Origin: Vulcanisaeta moutnovskia 768-28
Lineage (GTDB): Archaea; Thermoproteota; Thermoprotei; Thermoproteales; Thermocladiaceae
Assembly: GCF_000190315.1 (NCBI RefSeq)
Contig: NC_015151.1
Coordinates: forward strand, 1,798,001-1,862,000
Reading direction: 5' to 3'
DNA length: 64,000 nucleotides
The position numbers and the translations under genes are program-made. This document shows, piece after piece, positions 16,882 to 26,274 of this stretch (position 1 is its first letter; the number at the start of each line of letters is the position of its first letter). Below the pieces are notes generated by a model that saw nothing but the letters and a program-made list of their open reading frames with translations, searched no databases and was not told the origin of the DNA.

Positions 16882-17901
16882 ATGGTCATACCTATTACTG
16901 CTTTGAGGATTTTGAAAAGGCTTCGTAGGATTGCCCGAAGCGTTATATTTTACTCATTAATTTTGTTCTTGGCTATTTTATTCATTGGCGCCCTTATTAT
17001 GTATTTGATTGAGTATGGTAAGAACCCTGGATTTAACAATTATTTTAATGCTGTTTGGTTCGTGATGGAGACTATAACAACCGTTGGTTATGGCGACATT
17101 GTACCTAACACATTCCTTGGTAAGGTGGTTGACATGGTTATTATGCCCGTGGGTATTGCCGTAATAAGCCTACTGACAGCCTCAATAGCCACTGAATTAA
17201 CTAATGTTGCGATAATGAGGAGCATGGGCCAACACACAACCTCAAAGGGTAAGCATATTATTGTGATTGGTGATGTTGATAGAGCCTTAAGGGTTATTAA
17301 TGTCATTATCGACTTAATGAATAGAAAGGGTGAGGTCGTTGATATTCTTTATCTGAATAATGGTGATAAGCCGTCGTCATTACCTGCCGATGTTGAGTTC
17401 ATTCACGGGGATCCATTCAATACTAATGACTTGTTAAGGGCTGGTGTTGATAAGGCCTCTACGGTAGTGATACTTCCATTTAATGATCCTGATACTAAGA
17501 CAGCCGATGCGAAGGTTATATTATTAATCATGAGTGTTAGGAAGTTGAATACTGACGCTTATGTGATTGCTGAGGTTCTTAATGAAGTTAATAGGGATTA
17601 TGCATTAAGGGCCGGTGCTAATTCTGTGATTTCCCTGGGCTCCTTCACGACCATTATGATAGCTAATGAAGTCTTTGATCGTGGTTTATCATCAGTACTA
17701 ATGAACATAATTAATAAGGGTAACCTGGGCCTAATTAAGGCCGATGAGTATGTTGGATCACGCTTCATAGATGTCATGCAAATGATTAAGTCGAAGCTAA
17801 ATTATTTAGTCATTGGTGTAGTTAGGGGTAATGAGGTTATTCTTAATCCAAGTAATGATTTCGTAATTCAATCAAGCGATTCACTACTAATCATTAAGTG
17901 A
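16882..17901 (+). CDS. MthK-like potassium channel with RCK domains
   Basis: About 339 aa. Two transmembrane helices flank a pore loop whose selectivity filter TVGYGD is at residues 67-72. The RCK_N domain (HIIVIGDVDRALRVINVIID) follows, then a second half ending in an RCK_C-like region (DFVIQSSDSLLIIK). It would conduct K+ and be gated by cytosolic ligands such as Ca2+ or nucleotides, as in MthK. ATG 16882 is preferred over in-frame TTG 16876; a TATA-like TTTTAATA lies about 30 nt upstream. Its 3' end overlaps convergent hemD by 34 nt. Confidence 0.9.
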   Translation: MVIPITALRILKRLRRIARSVIFYSLILFLAILFIGALIMYLIEYGKNPGFNNYFNAVWFVMETITTVGYGDIVPNTFLGKVVDMVIMPVGIAVISLLTASIATELTNVAIMRSMGQHTTSKGKHIIVIGDVDRALRVINVIIDLMNRKGEVVDILYLNNGDKPSSLPADVEFIHGDPFNTNDLLRAGVDKASTVVILPFNDPDTKTADAKVILLIMSVRKLNTDAYVIAEVLNEVNRDYALRAGANSVISLGSFTTIMIANEVFDRGLSSVLMNIINKGNLGLIKADEYVGSRFIDVMQMIKSKLNYLVIGVVRGNEVILNPSNDFVIQSSDSLLIIK

Positions 17902-18572
17902 TTAATTAGCACCCTCAAAATACCGTTAAGCGTGTATTCACTTGGTATTAATGCATTTATGCCATCGCTCTTCATTCGATTTGCCGTAACCCTGCCAATG
18001 GCTACTGCAGTCTTGCCCTTAAGCACGTTCTTAGTGCAATCCTTCATTGCTTCATAAGTCATGGAGCTCATGAAAACCACGTAGTCGACGTAATTAATAA
18101 GCCTACATGCAATATCAACACTGATTGGATCGGGTGTTAAGTCATAAATACCATATTCAACTGCGTCATAACCAATTCGCTGAAGCTCATTTTTCACATA
18201 GTCATTGCCCCTTAATGACCTCAGTATCACCACCTTTCCTCGTGGTAATTTCTTCATTATTTCAATAATGCCATAGCTTGAGAATTCACTGGGCATCTCG
18301 CACTTGACACCCAACTTCTCCACCTCATTGCATGTTTGTGGCCCCACGCCAATGACCCTTACGCTACCACCCAACTTCCCTAAGGCGTTCCCTAGGTACT
18401 TTACCACTGTCGTGCTCATTACGATTATATAATTAGCATCCTCAAGGGATATCTTATTAATCACATCCTCATTAGGCGTGATTTTAATGACAGGTATTTG
18501 TATAATATCAACGCCATTTATCGAAATTGGCCTTATCTTTCCTGACGCCCTAAGAATCAGGACTTTAACCAT
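17868..18572 (-). CDS. hemD: Uroporphyrinogen-III synthase
   Basis: 234 aa of the fast-diverging HemD family: alternating Rossmann-like halves with ANYIIVMSTTVVKYLGNAL and VDYVVFMSSMTYEAMKDCTK, and the characteristic VRVIGVGPQTCNEVEKLG and KTAVAIGRVTANRMKSDGI. It cyclises hydroxymethylbilane to uroporphyrinogen III, the branch point to haem, sirohaem and cobalamin; cobA at 38229 acts next. ATG 18572 lies inside the 3' end of the upstream epimerase gene (16-nt overlap), suggesting translational coupling. Confidence 0.85.
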   Translation of the reverse strand: MVKVLILRASGKIRPISINGVDIIQIPVIKITPNEDVINKISLEDANYIIVMSTTVVKYLGNALGKLGGSVRVIGVGPQTCNEVEKLGVKCEMPSEFSSYGIIEIMKKLPRGKVVILRSLRGNDYVKNELQRIGYDAVEYGIYDLTPDPISVDIACRLINYVDYVVFMSSMTYEAMKDCTKNVLKGKTAVAIGRVTANRMKSDGINALIPSEYTLNGILRVLINHLMISSESLD

Positions 18573-19522
18573 TCGCCAACACCAAGTTCCTGCGATAAAG
18601 CCTTAGCCGTTGTCTCAATAGCATCCTTACTGCTCATATTTGGTTTCCAACCAACTTCCCTCACTATCTTATCTATGGATAATAACATTCGTTTAACATC
18701 TCCCGGCCATCCTCTGCCATCTGGTGTCGCTGGTCTGTACGTAATCCTCGGATTAAAACCTGATACTTTAACAATAATATTGACTATCTCCCTAACGTTT
18801 ATTAAATCCCAATTACCCACATTATACACATAAACACCGCTATTCTTCACCGCATATTCCCAAGCCATTAATGTGGCGTTTATCGTATCAGTTATGTATA
18901 GGTATGACTTCTCCTGAGTTCCATCACCAAGAACCTCAAGTTCCTCTGGGTTCTTCCTCAGCTTCATTAGTAAGTCATAAATCACGCCATGCCTAAGCCT
19001 AGGACCAACAATATTCGCATACCTAAGAGCCACGCAGTTCATTCCATAAAGCCTAGCGTAGGTTCCGCACATTACCTCACCAGCTGCCTTAGCAGCTCCG
19101 TAGATACTAATGGGTTGTATTGGGTGATCCTCAGGTGTTGGTATGACCCTAGCGTCACCATACACTGTACTAGATGATGCATAGACAATATTCTTAATGC
19201 CATATTTACGGGAAAGTTCAAGTACGTTAAATGTAACCAATATGTTCTCATCAAAGTGCGTCCTTGGTTCAGTTACCGATATCCTAACCTCGGGGTTCGC
19301 AGCAAGGTGAAATACAGTATCAACGTTTTGGAAAGCCTCGGGATCACTAGGGTTCTTTAGGTCATCCTTAACAAATCTTATCCTGTCTATTACATCACTA
19401 AGCCTTCCTAGGTCTCCAGAGCTTAGATTGTCAATCACAATCACATCAAACCCAGACTCTACAAGTTTTTCCGTTAGGAATGAACCAATAAAACCAGCAC
19501 CACCAGTTATTAAAACCCTCAT
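18557..19522 (-). CDS. NAD-dependent nucleotide-sugar epimerase/dehydratase (GalE-like)
   Basis: 321 aa extended short-chain dehydrogenase. The NAD-binding GGAGFIGSFL is at the N-terminus, a Ser-Thr active site appears in YASSSTVYGD, and the YxxxK catalytic pair is in ISIYGAAKAAGE. The sequence LRYANIVGPRLRHGVIYDLL is typical of archaeal UDP-glucose 4-epimerase-like proteins, which supply sugars for N-glycans or lipids. It shares a 16-nt overlap with hemD downstream and lies 6 nt from a small membrane gene upstream. The exact sugar is unknown. Confidence 0.88.
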   Translation of the reverse strand: MRVLITGGAGFIGSFLTEKLVESGFDVIVIDNLSSGDLGRLSDVIDRIRFVKDDLKNPSDPEAFQNVDTVFHLAANPEVRISVTEPRTHFDENILVTFNVLELSRKYGIKNIVYASSSTVYGDARVIPTPEDHPIQPISIYGAAKAAGEVMCGTYARLYGMNCVALRYANIVGPRLRHGVIYDLLMKLRKNPEELEVLGDGTQEKSYLYITDTINATLMAWEYAVKNSGVYVYNVGNWDLINVREIVNIIVKVSGFNPRITYRPATPDGRGWPGDVKRMLLSIDKIVREVGWKPNMSSKDAIETTAKALSQELGVGEWLKS

Positions 19523-19528
19523 TACTAA

Positions 19529-19933
19529 TCACCTCATTAATGCTAAACCAACTAAGCCAATTATTAAACCGAGTAGAAGCCCCGTATTACCTAGAAATAT
19601 TTGAATCAGGAGTAGGATAAGTAGCACAACTCTCATTGATCTACCTATTTCATGAGACTTACCCTGAAACGTGCTGGTTATTAAGTACATCATTATTAAT
19701 ACTAGGATTATTGATATCGTACCCAATAACCCAATAAAACCCTGCTGAAGGATCTCATTGATTTGCGCTGATATGTAGATTGAGGGTAACGAGGACATTA
19801 TTGACTCTATGAAGCTGGTGTTCTCATAATACTCAAATTGAAAATAAATAAGTATACTGGCATTAGCTAAGTATAGCAACAGGCTTATGCTAAGGAGTAC
19901 ATGCCAAGCCCTAACTCCCTGTGCCTTACTCAT
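19529..19933 (-). CDS. Small integral membrane protein, 134 aa
   Basis: Three or four hydrophobic segments: about residues 10-30, 65-85 and 100-130. The loop between the first two reads FQFEYYENTSFIESIMSSL. No family is recognised. It lies between two minus-strand genes, 19 nt downstream of the rhomboid-like gene and 6 nt before the epimerase gene, and is likely part of that operon. The C-terminal glycine-leucine-rich helices resemble small accessory membrane proteins. Confidence 0.65.
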   Translation of the reverse strand: MSKAQGVRAWHVLLSISLLLYLANASILIYFQFEYYENTSFIESIMSSLPSIYISAQINEILQQGFIGLLGTISIILVLIMMYLITSTFQGKSHEIGRSMRVVLLILLLIQIFLGNTGLLLGLIIGLVGLALMR

Positions 19934-19952
19934 TAATGAACAATCACTAACT

Positions 19953-20720
19953 TTAGGTTATAAATATTGCAATAATAATCCCAGCAAGCATACTTATGAA
20001 GTGACCTAACCTATTAATCCCAAAACCATCTATCACAAGCACAGGTGGTAGTGGTATCAATAACCATATTGATTCATAAATCGTATATAGTATTATTAAG
20101 AAGTTAAACACGTGTACTGGTTTACCGGGCTTCTTTACTACATTTATTAATGAAGCCATTAAGACAACTCCTAATAATCCCATGGTCATTGCGGATAATC
20201 CATACGTTACTATAATCCTGTTATACATTAGGGATAGAAATACAGTAGATACCCCAATACCAACTATGCCAGTTAAAATACCCGCTAGTAAGTAATACCT
20301 AAGTCTAATCTCCAGTACTGCGACTGCCGTTGCAAGAATGAATGTGGGTAATGTACCAACTAAATCCGTGGCGCTATCGGGTAATAATGAAACAAATAAG
20401 TAAATAATAATGTAAAGAAATCCCCTAGCTATGTTTTGCTTCATTTCGATAAGTGCCTTATTTAAGATTAATTCGGGTCTTATTAAAAATACAGAGGCAT
20501 AACTAATTAACACTATTAATGTTATTACGAATACGTAGGAGTAACCAATACCTAATCCCCTATGCAACTTGGCAAGCACATAGATAAATACCAGGGATAA
20601 TATGAATTCAGGGATTAAGGCGTAATAGCTAGGCGTTAATAGGGCTATTACCGTACTTATTGCCACTATGATGAGCACGGTAGGGTAATAAAGCACTAAT
20701 GCCGATGCCCTAACTCTCAT
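19953..20720 (-). CDS. Polytopic membrane protein with rhomboid-like motifs
   Basis: About 255 aa with about seven hydrophobic helices. Two stretches recall rhomboid proteases: TYGLSAMTMGLLGVVLM, with a Ser in the GxSx-type position, and further on INRLGHFISMLAGIIIAIF, with a His followed by small residues as in the catalytic-His helix. Intramembrane proteolysis is therefore possible but unproven; the rest is divergent. Start ATG 20720 is preferred over ATG 20738 because the bidirectional TATA element at 20743-20759 would place the transcript start near 20731. First gene of a minus-strand operon with the small membrane protein, epimerase and hemD. Confidence 0.6.
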   Translation of the reverse strand: MRVRASALVLYYPTVLIIVAISTVIALLTPSYYALIPEFILSLVFIYVLAKLHRGLGIGYSYVFVITLIVLISYASVFLIRPELILNKALIEMKQNIARGFLYIIIYLFVSLLPDSATDLVGTLPTFILATAVAVLEIRLRYYLLAGILTGIVGIGVSTVFLSLMYNRIIVTYGLSAMTMGLLGVVLMASLINVVKKPGKPVHVFNFLIILYTIYESIWLLIPLPPVLVIDGFGINRLGHFISMLAGIIIAIFIT

Positions 20721-20742
20721 AAATCTTCCTAATTTCATGAAA

Positions 20743-20759
20743 ATATTAAGCTTTAATAT
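20743..20759. promoter_or_regulatory. Near-palindromic bidirectional TATA element
   Basis: ATATTAAGCTTTAATAT is almost its own reverse complement. It lies between the divergent rhomboid-like and CbiX-like genes. TATA-like boxes can be read both ways, with likely transcript starts near 20778 (plus) and 20731 (minus). Confidence 0.5.
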
Positions 20760-20790
20760 GTATTACATTAACGTGACACTTGGCATCAAT

Positions 20791-21363
20791 GTGAAAATAA
20801 TAATCGTGCTTCATGGATCACAGGATAGCGATTACGTAAGTAGTGTAAGGTACTTTGCGAGTAGGGTTGGTGTTAATTACGCATTTATTTCATACACCAA
20901 ACCACTAGTAAGTGATACTATTGGTGATTTATATATGCCGTTATTTGTTGGATACGGTAAGGATTATGAAAAGGCTGTGCTTATGACGGGTTTTAGGACA
21001 CCACCACTACTGAGATGGCCAAGAATTAAGGAATTTTTACTAAGTATGGGGCCTGGCTTATACGTATTTCATGGGGATACAAATCCTAGGTTTATAAATG
21101 ACGTTGGTAAATTAGGCCTGCATGACGTTGCGTTTCTTAAGATTAAACAAACATTAGAGGAGTACGTAAGTAATCATTGCCCAGATAGGGTAATACCTGT
21201 GGTTTTAACTCGTGGCGTAATTTACAAAGAGATAGTAAATACTGTGAACTCGTCATGCTCAAAAACAGAGGTGCTAAATCCATTGTTTGAGCTCGACTCA
21301 TTCATAAATTACTTCAAGGATGTATTGCCTTGGTTGATAAAGAATACAAGGCCTATAGGGTAA
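20791..21363 (+). CDS. CbiX-like chelatase-family protein (cobalamin pathway)
   Basis: About 190 aa starting VKIIIVLHGSQDSDYVSSV, which fits the beginning of CbiX/sirohydrochlorin chelatases, where the His is a metal/catalytic residue. The central LYMPLFVGYGKDYEKAVL replaces the usual P-(L/F)-x-G-x-H motif; the second His is missing. The gene ends 2 nt before the cbiB ATG, so an operon and a corrin role are likely, but the enzyme may be inactive or altered. The reading frame opens at ATG 20737; GTG 20791 fits the promoter spacing and the family start better. GTG 20773 is another candidate. Confidence 0.5.
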   Translation: MKIIIVLHGSQDSDYVSSVRYFASRVGVNYAFISYTKPLVSDTIGDLYMPLFVGYGKDYEKAVLMTGFRTPPLLRWPRIKEFLLSMGPGLYVFHGDTNPRFINDVGKLGLHDVAFLKIKQTLEEYVSNHCPDRVIPVVLTRGVIYKEIVNTVNSSCSKTEVLNPLFELDSFINYFKDVLPWLIKNTRPIG

Positions 21364-21365
21364 TT

Positions 21366-22319
21366 ATGATAATTGAACTATTAATACTATATTACGTGAC
21401 TATTCTAATAGCATCAGTAATATTAGATTTGATACTTGGTGAACCTAAGGGTATTTTCATAAACATTCATCCTGTTGTTCTTTGTGGGAAGATAGCATAT
21501 AAATTATTTAAATCAGGTGGTAAACATTACGGTGTATTCCTGTGGTTCGCTTCCGTAGTTCCAATAGCAATTATTTATTACTTAATACCACGTGTTCTAA
21601 TCGTAATTAATATCGTGATAGGCATTATCGTTTATGCATATTTTTTGAAGTTAACATTTTCTATAAAGCTAATGAGAGACTACGCTAAGAAAATAATGAG
21701 GAGTATTGAGTCGGGGGATTTAAATAATGCACGTACTTTCACACAAGAAATCGTTAGAAGGAATGTTTGGGAGCTAGATGCTGCCCATTTAATGTCGGCT
21801 GTGATTGAAAGTTTAGCTGAATCCCTTGTTGATGGTCTTCTTTCGCCCTTATTTTACTTCGCATTGTTTGGATTGCCAGGAGCCTTACTCCAAAGATTAT
21901 CCAATACCATGGATTCCATGGTCGGTTATAGAGGGTGGCCCTACGAGGATGTTGGTTGGTTTTCCGCCAAGATTGACACAATATTGAATTACATACCCGC
22001 AAGACTATCATCTATAGTAATATTAGTAGCATCTGCATTGATAGGGTTGGACTGGAGGAATAGCATTAGGATTGCAGTTCGTGAACATGATAATGTAAGA
22101 AGTATTAATTCTGGTTGGCCTATGGCATCCTTCGCTGGGGCATTGGGAACTATGCTTGAGAAGGTCGGTGCATATAGGATTAATAGTAATATGCCTGGTC
22201 CTGATATAATTAAGTTGAAATCAGCTCTTAGGTTATTTGATGTCTCGGTTATTATAGTACTAGTAATTATCTTAATATTCTTGATTGTTAGAGCGCTCCT
22301 TGTATCATTATTTATTTAA
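21366..22319 (+). CDS. cbiB: Adenosylcobinamide-phosphate synthase
   Basis: About 317 aa integral membrane protein that attaches aminopropanol (phosphate) to adenosylcobyric acid. Family motifs are ILDLILGEPKGIFINIHPVV at the N-terminus, ESLAESLVDGLLSPLFYFAL, and NTMDSMVGYRGWPYEDVGWF, followed by DWRNSIRIAVREHDNVRSIN, all characteristic of CbiB/CobD. ATG 21366, 2 nt after the upstream stop, starts MIIELLILYYV; an in-frame start at 21330 would lie inside the previous gene. It likely forms an operon with the CbiX-like gene. Confidence 0.93.
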   Translation: MIIELLILYYVTILIASVILDLILGEPKGIFINIHPVVLCGKIAYKLFKSGGKHYGVFLWFASVVPIAIIYYLIPRVLIVINIVIGIIVYAYFLKLTFSIKLMRDYAKKIMRSIESGDLNNARTFTQEIVRRNVWELDAAHLMSAVIESLAESLVDGLLSPLFYFALFGLPGALLQRLSNTMDSMVGYRGWPYEDVGWFSAKIDTILNYIPARLSSIVILVASALIGLDWRNSIRIAVREHDNVRSINSGWPMASFAGALGTMLEKVGAYRINSNMPGPDIIKLKSALRLFDVSVIIVLVIILIFLIVRALLVSLFI

Positions 22320-22497
22320 TGAGGAAAATCCACACTAATTATCGATTTTATACCTTATACTAAGTGAATAATTTGTTTATTACCTGTATGTAATTAATGA
22401 TCTTTATTTTTTACGGTAGATTATCTAATGGTTCATATATAATATTTAGGAATAACCTTTTTATACTAGACTAAGATGCATATTTTGGTAGATTACT

Positions 22498-23007
22498 ATG
22501 GCTTCCATAACCACATCAAGTGGAGAGGCGACACCGGCTGAAATCGAGAGGCAACTAACCGAAAGACAACTCCAGGTTCTTCAATACCTACTTAAAAAGG
22601 CTGTCCCGCTTAAGGTGTACACGGTATATGCGGATCAGGATGAGCTGGCCAGGGAACTGGGGATGACTAGGCAGGCACTTAGTGTTCACCTTAAGAAGCT
22701 TAAGGACTTTGGGTTAATAAGGACCGGCCGTGAATTCGTTGATGTAACGGATAAGGCGCTTAAGGTATTAAGAATGAGTTCTAATGAAGCGATAATACTC
22801 GTTAAGGTGCAGCCTAGGTATAGAACGATAATTTACGAGAAGATTAAAGAGCTACCCATTGAGAAGGCCTATAGGGTGTCTGGTGATTATGATGTAATAC
22901 TAATAACGAGGGAGGTTAATGTAAATGATATATTGCGTGTATTAAGCATGATGGAGGGTATTGAGGATACAAAGACCTTCATATCCCTAGAGACACTTAG
23001 GGAGTGA
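22498..23007 (+). CDS. Winged-helix transcriptional regulator with Lrp/RAM-type domain
   Basis: 169 aa. Residues 20-85 hold a helix-turn-helix (DELARELGMTRQALSVHLKK and KDFGLIRTGREFVDVTDKAL). Residues 95-165 form an alpha-beta ligand domain, IILVKVQPRYRTIIYEKIKE, followed by AYRVSGDYDVILITRE, as in Lrp/AsnC RAM domains that sense amino acids and drive oligomerisation. A TATA-like CTTTTTATACT sits about 35-40 nt upstream of ATG 22498. Targets unknown; the DUF357-RibL gene lies downstream. Confidence 0.85.
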   Translation: MASITTSSGEATPAEIERQLTERQLQVLQYLLKKAVPLKVYTVYADQDELARELGMTRQALSVHLKKLKDFGLIRTGREFVDVTDKALKVLRMSSNEAIILVKVQPRYRTIIYEKIKELPIEKAYRVSGDYDVILITREVNVNDILRVLSMMEGIEDTKTFISLETLRE

Positions 23008-23115
23008 GTGCCACCTTCAATTAATCCTTTAATCAAAATACTACGATATAATTTTACTATTACCACGCTGGAAGGTTTATTAACTATATAGGGATTATGC
23101 ATTCACGTAAGAGCC

Positions 23116-23817
23116 ATGGAGGCGGCAAATCCTGAAACTAGGATAGACGCGTACATAAGGAATGTGGCTAATGCACTTGTTCAAATAGAGAGGGAGGGTG
23201 TTAAGAATGATGTAGTTGAGATAGCAAGGGCATATCTAAAGGATTCGATATATTACTTGTCAAGGGGTGATCAATTCAATGCATTAGCAACGATTGCATA
23301 TGCCGAGGGCCTACTCGACGCATTAAGGCTACTTGGAATTGCCCAATTTAACTGGAGTAAGACGGATGACTTAATCAGGAGGGCTCAGAATAAGGTGTTT
23401 GTTGCTGGTACATTTGAAATAATTCATCCAGGGCACATAGCCTACCTAAGGCATGCTTGGACTCTTGGCCGAGTCGTTGCAGTGATTGCCCGTGACTCAA
23501 CGGTTAGAAGAATTAAGAATAGGGACGTTATCATACCCGAGAGACAGAGACTGGAGGTTGTTAGTAATATTGTTTATGTTCATAAGGCTAGACTTGGCTA
23601 TGAGGATGACATGTTCAGGGTAGTTGAGGAGGAAAGACCAAACATAATATTACTTGGTCCTAATCAACCATTTAATGAGAATTCGTTAAGAGAGGAATTG
23701 AGGAAGAGGGAATTGGGCAATATCGAGGTCGTTAGATTTAATGACTATGTTGATTGCCCACTATGTAGCACTACAAGGATACTTAAGGCTATAAGTAATA
23801 GATTCAATCAAGGTTAA
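23116..23817 (+). CDS. ribL: DUF357 domain fused to FAD synthase-type nucleotidyltransferase
   Basis: 233 aa. Residues 5-80 are a helical DUF357 domain (ARAYLKDSIYYLSRGDQFNA). Residues 92-230 are a cytidylyltransferase-like domain: VFVAGTFEIIHPGHIAYLRH with the HxGH nucleotide site, and CSTTRIL near the C-terminus. Archaeal RibL makes FAD from FMN using CTP or ATP. The DUF357 fusion is common in Crenarchaea. Start ATG 23116 is embedded in a promoter-like region (TTTATTAACTATATAGGG upstream). Confidence 0.85.
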   Translation: MEAANPETRIDAYIRNVANALVQIEREGVKNDVVEIARAYLKDSIYYLSRGDQFNALATIAYAEGLLDALRLLGIAQFNWSKTDDLIRRAQNKVFVAGTFEIIHPGHIAYLRHAWTLGRVVAVIARDSTVRRIKNRDVIIPERQRLEVVSNIVYVHKARLGYEDDMFRVVEEERPNIILLGPNQPFNENSLREELRKRELGNIEVVRFNDYVDCPLCSTTRILKAISNRFNQG

Positions 23818-23907
23818 GTTAAGAGGCATATTTACACGATTCAATGAATTCCCAGATAGGCATAATTCTATTTAGGATCCTATCGTTAAGTATACCAATT
23901 TAAGTAA

Positions 23908-24666
23908 CTATGGTATGAGCCCTCTCGTTACTTGCGCGAATTCGTATTGATTAAACGTAAATGAATAACTCAGGAGGGTCATATTTATGTTCATGAACAT
24001 ATTACTAAATCCTATCTGATGTTCAGGATATACATATATTGATATGTTAGTCGGAATACCATTACTTAAAATACATAGTTCTGTCACATTAATTATTAAT
24101 GGTAATTCCTGTACTCCACCCTGAGTTGGTGTTATTGTGATTGTGGCCGTAAAACAATAAGTGGTTTTACTATTCCACATACCAGTACCTATGTACTTAC
24201 TTTCGTTAAGCACTGTTGTTACATACCTGGTTACGTTCATGTAAGGAGCGCAATGAGTTATTGTTTGCTGACCTAGGAAATTGAGCTCCATGGCGTAGCA
24301 AAGCTCATCATCATACCTCCAGAAAGCAAGGTCGAAATTATTGCCCGTCTTTACAAGGTGTCCAAATGATAATGTGCCATTTATTACGGTTGCATCATTT
24401 ATTGGCGTTCTGGATATCGTAATGACACCCATTAATTGCCCTGACTGAAATGGAATACCCGAAATACCTGGTAACTCATTATTTATAATAAATGCGGGAC
24501 TTACTACTATATTGTAGGTTAACGATACATTTCTCGATAATAACTCCCTAGTACTTAAAATGGCTGATTCAGGACTACTTCTCATTGATAACGCAAGATA
24601 CGTAGTTGCGCCTATGATTACTACCGCCGCAATCATAACTGCAATTAATAACGTGGTTTTCATCAT
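23908..24666 (-). CDS. Secreted or membrane-anchored protein, paralogue of the 506-1258 product
   Basis: 252 aa with an N-terminal hydrophobic segment (residues 4-26) followed by a Thr/Asn-rich extracellular part with many N-x-S/T sequons. The spacing of cysteines (DELCYAMEL, ITHCAPY, TTYCFTATI, VTELCILSNGIP) matches the protein encoded at 506-1258; in both, a YC(Y/F) motif is followed by an N-V-T-(S)-E-(I/L)-C-x6-G-(V/I)-P stretch. Probably a surface protein family of this genus. Function unknown. Confidence 0.7.
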   Translation of the reverse strand: MMKTTLLIAVMIAAVVIIGATTYLALSMRSSPESAILSTRELLSRNVSLTYNIVVSPAFIINNELPGISGIPFQSGQLMGVITISRTPINDATVINGTLSFGHLVKTGNNFDLAFWRYDDELCYAMELNFLGQQTITHCAPYMNVTRYVTTVLNESKYIGTGMWNSKTTYCFTATITITPTQGGVQELPLIINVTELCILSNGIPTNISIYVYPEHQIGFSNMFMNINMTLLSYSFTFNQYEFAQVTRGLIP

Positions 24667-24702
24667 ATCATTAATGTTGCTTAATTTATTAAAGGTTTTG
24701 AT

Positions 24703-26235
24703 TTAATATCTCCTTGCGATTCTCAACCAGTAGTTCGCCTGCTTATCATTACATGCTAAATCCCTTAAGCCATTAATATCCCTACTCGCATCCTTATCTA
24801 AAGGCACACCCAATGCATCAGCATCAAGTAATTGCTGAATCTTCATTCCGCAATCATTATCACCACTCCAGGGAACCTCAACAACACCACCCCTATCAAG
24901 CCACTTCCTAGCCTCATCCACTGTAGTAACCTTGGTAGTCATGGACCTAAGGAACTCCCATGCCGTGTTCCTCAGATTATCATTTATTGTGTTCAATAAT
25001 TCCCTTACCGTGTCAACGATGCCATCACGTGGAGCAACGTACTTCTCCAGTGTATCCCTCCTAGCCAGTACCACTTGCCTATTCTCGATATCCTTAGGCC
25101 CAATCTCTATCCTGAGCGGTACACCCAACATCTCCCAATAATTGTACTTCCAACCCGGCGTTCTATCAGTCCTATCATCTATCTTAACCCTAATGCCCAC
25201 ATTACTGAGTTCCTCCTGTATGGACCTGGTCTCCCTTAGGATTATTTCCTCTGTTCCCTTGTACATTATGGGAATTATAATAACCTGTATAGGCGCTACG
25301 TTTGGCGGTAGTACAAGACCCTTATCATCACCGTGCATAGCAATCATAGCTGCAATAACTCTCTCGGAAATCCCATAACTCGTGGTGTGGACATAGTCCC
25401 AATCACCATTTGGCGTTAGATATTTAACATCAAAAACCTTAGAGAAGTTCGTGCCCAAATAATGAACAGTGCCTATTTGCATTGTCTTTCCATCAGGCAT
25501 CACGGTATCAAATGCCATGGTATAAACAGCACCCGCGAATTTATCCCACTCAGGCCTTTGATTAATTAGGTATGGTATACCGAGGTAATCAAATATCTTC
25601 TTATAGATCTCCACAGCTTCCCTAACCTGTCTTTCTGCATCCTCCCTGTCTGCATGTGCTGTGTGAGCCTCCTTAAACATCGATATCTCCCTAAGCCTAA
25701 TCATGGGTCTAGTGGCCTTCGTCTCAGCCCTGAACACACTTACTATTTGGTAAACCCTGAAGGGCAGGTCTGTGTGGTCCTTAATCCATAGCTTAAACAT
25801 GGGCATCATTGCCGTCTCACTTGTCGGTCTTAACACGAGTCTCTCCTCATTAGCACCACCCTTACTAACCCAGAAGACCTCGCTTTCAAAGCCCCTAATG
25901 TGTTCGCTTTCCTTTGCGAGAAATTCATAAGGTATGAATACAGGGAATAATACCTCCTGATGCCCTGTCTCATCGTGTAGGAATCTGACGTAAGTCTCTA
26001 CTAATCTCCTGATCTTCATGCCATATGGTCTCCAAACATACGCACCCTTTACTGGGTATCTATAATCATAAAGTTCCGTCTCCATTATGACCCAGTTAAA
26101 CCAGTCAGTAAAGTCCTTCCACTTCTCTCTAGGTCTCTTCTCTCCAGGCTTGATGAGTTGTAGCTTGGCAATAAAGATCCCCCGTTGCTGTTTAAGAAAG
26201 GTCTTAAAAACATTGTGTTCCTGAGAATGCTGCAT
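24703..26235 (-). CDS. proS: Prolyl-tRNA synthetase (archaeal/eukaryal type)
   Basis: 510 aa class II aminoacyl-tRNA synthetase. Motif 1 region [20 protein letters not shown] is followed by [14 protein letters not shown]; motif 2 is [20 protein letters not shown] with [12 protein letters not shown]; motif 3 lies in [20 protein letters not shown]. The archaeal C-terminal extension with [17 protein letters not shown] and [18 protein letters not shown] ends in the family's C-terminal Tyr. It charges tRNA-Pro. Start ATG 26235 is the only in-frame ATG upstream of the conserved core. Divergent from the ferredoxin gene. Confidence 0.95.
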   Translation of the reverse strand: MQHSQEHNVFKTFLKQQRGIFIAKLQLIKPGEKRPREKWKDFTDWFNWVIMETELYDYRYPVKGAYVWRPYGMKIRRLVETYVRFLHDETGHQEVLFPVFIPYEFLAKESEHIRGFESEVFWVSKGGANEERLVLRPTSETAMMPMFKLWIKDHTDLPFRVYQIVSVFRAETKATRPMIRLREISMFKEAHTAHADREDAERQVREAVEIYKKIFDYLGIPYLINQRPEWDKFAGAVYTMAFDTVMPDGKTMQIGTVHYLGTNFSKVFDVKYLTPNGDWDYVHTTSYGISERVIAAMIAMHGDDKGLVLPPNVAPIQVIIIPIMYKGTEEIILRETRSIQEELSNVGIRVKIDDRTDRTPGWKYNYWEMLGVPLRIEIGPKDIENRQVVLARRDTLEKYVAPRDGIVDTVRELLNTINDNLRNTAWEFLRSMTTKVTTVDEARKWLDRGGVVEVPWSGDNDCGMKIQQLLDADALGVPLDKDASRDINGLRDLACNDKQANYWLRIARRY

Positions 26236-26246
26236 AATATTTAACT

Positions 26247-26254
26247 ATTTAAAC
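26247..26254 (+). promoter_or_regulatory. TATA box for the ferredoxin gene
   Basis: ATTTAAAC begins 28 nt upstream of ATG 26275, as expected for a leaderless transcript. Confidence 0.5.
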
Positions 26255-26274
26255 TAATACGTGATAAAGCCCTA

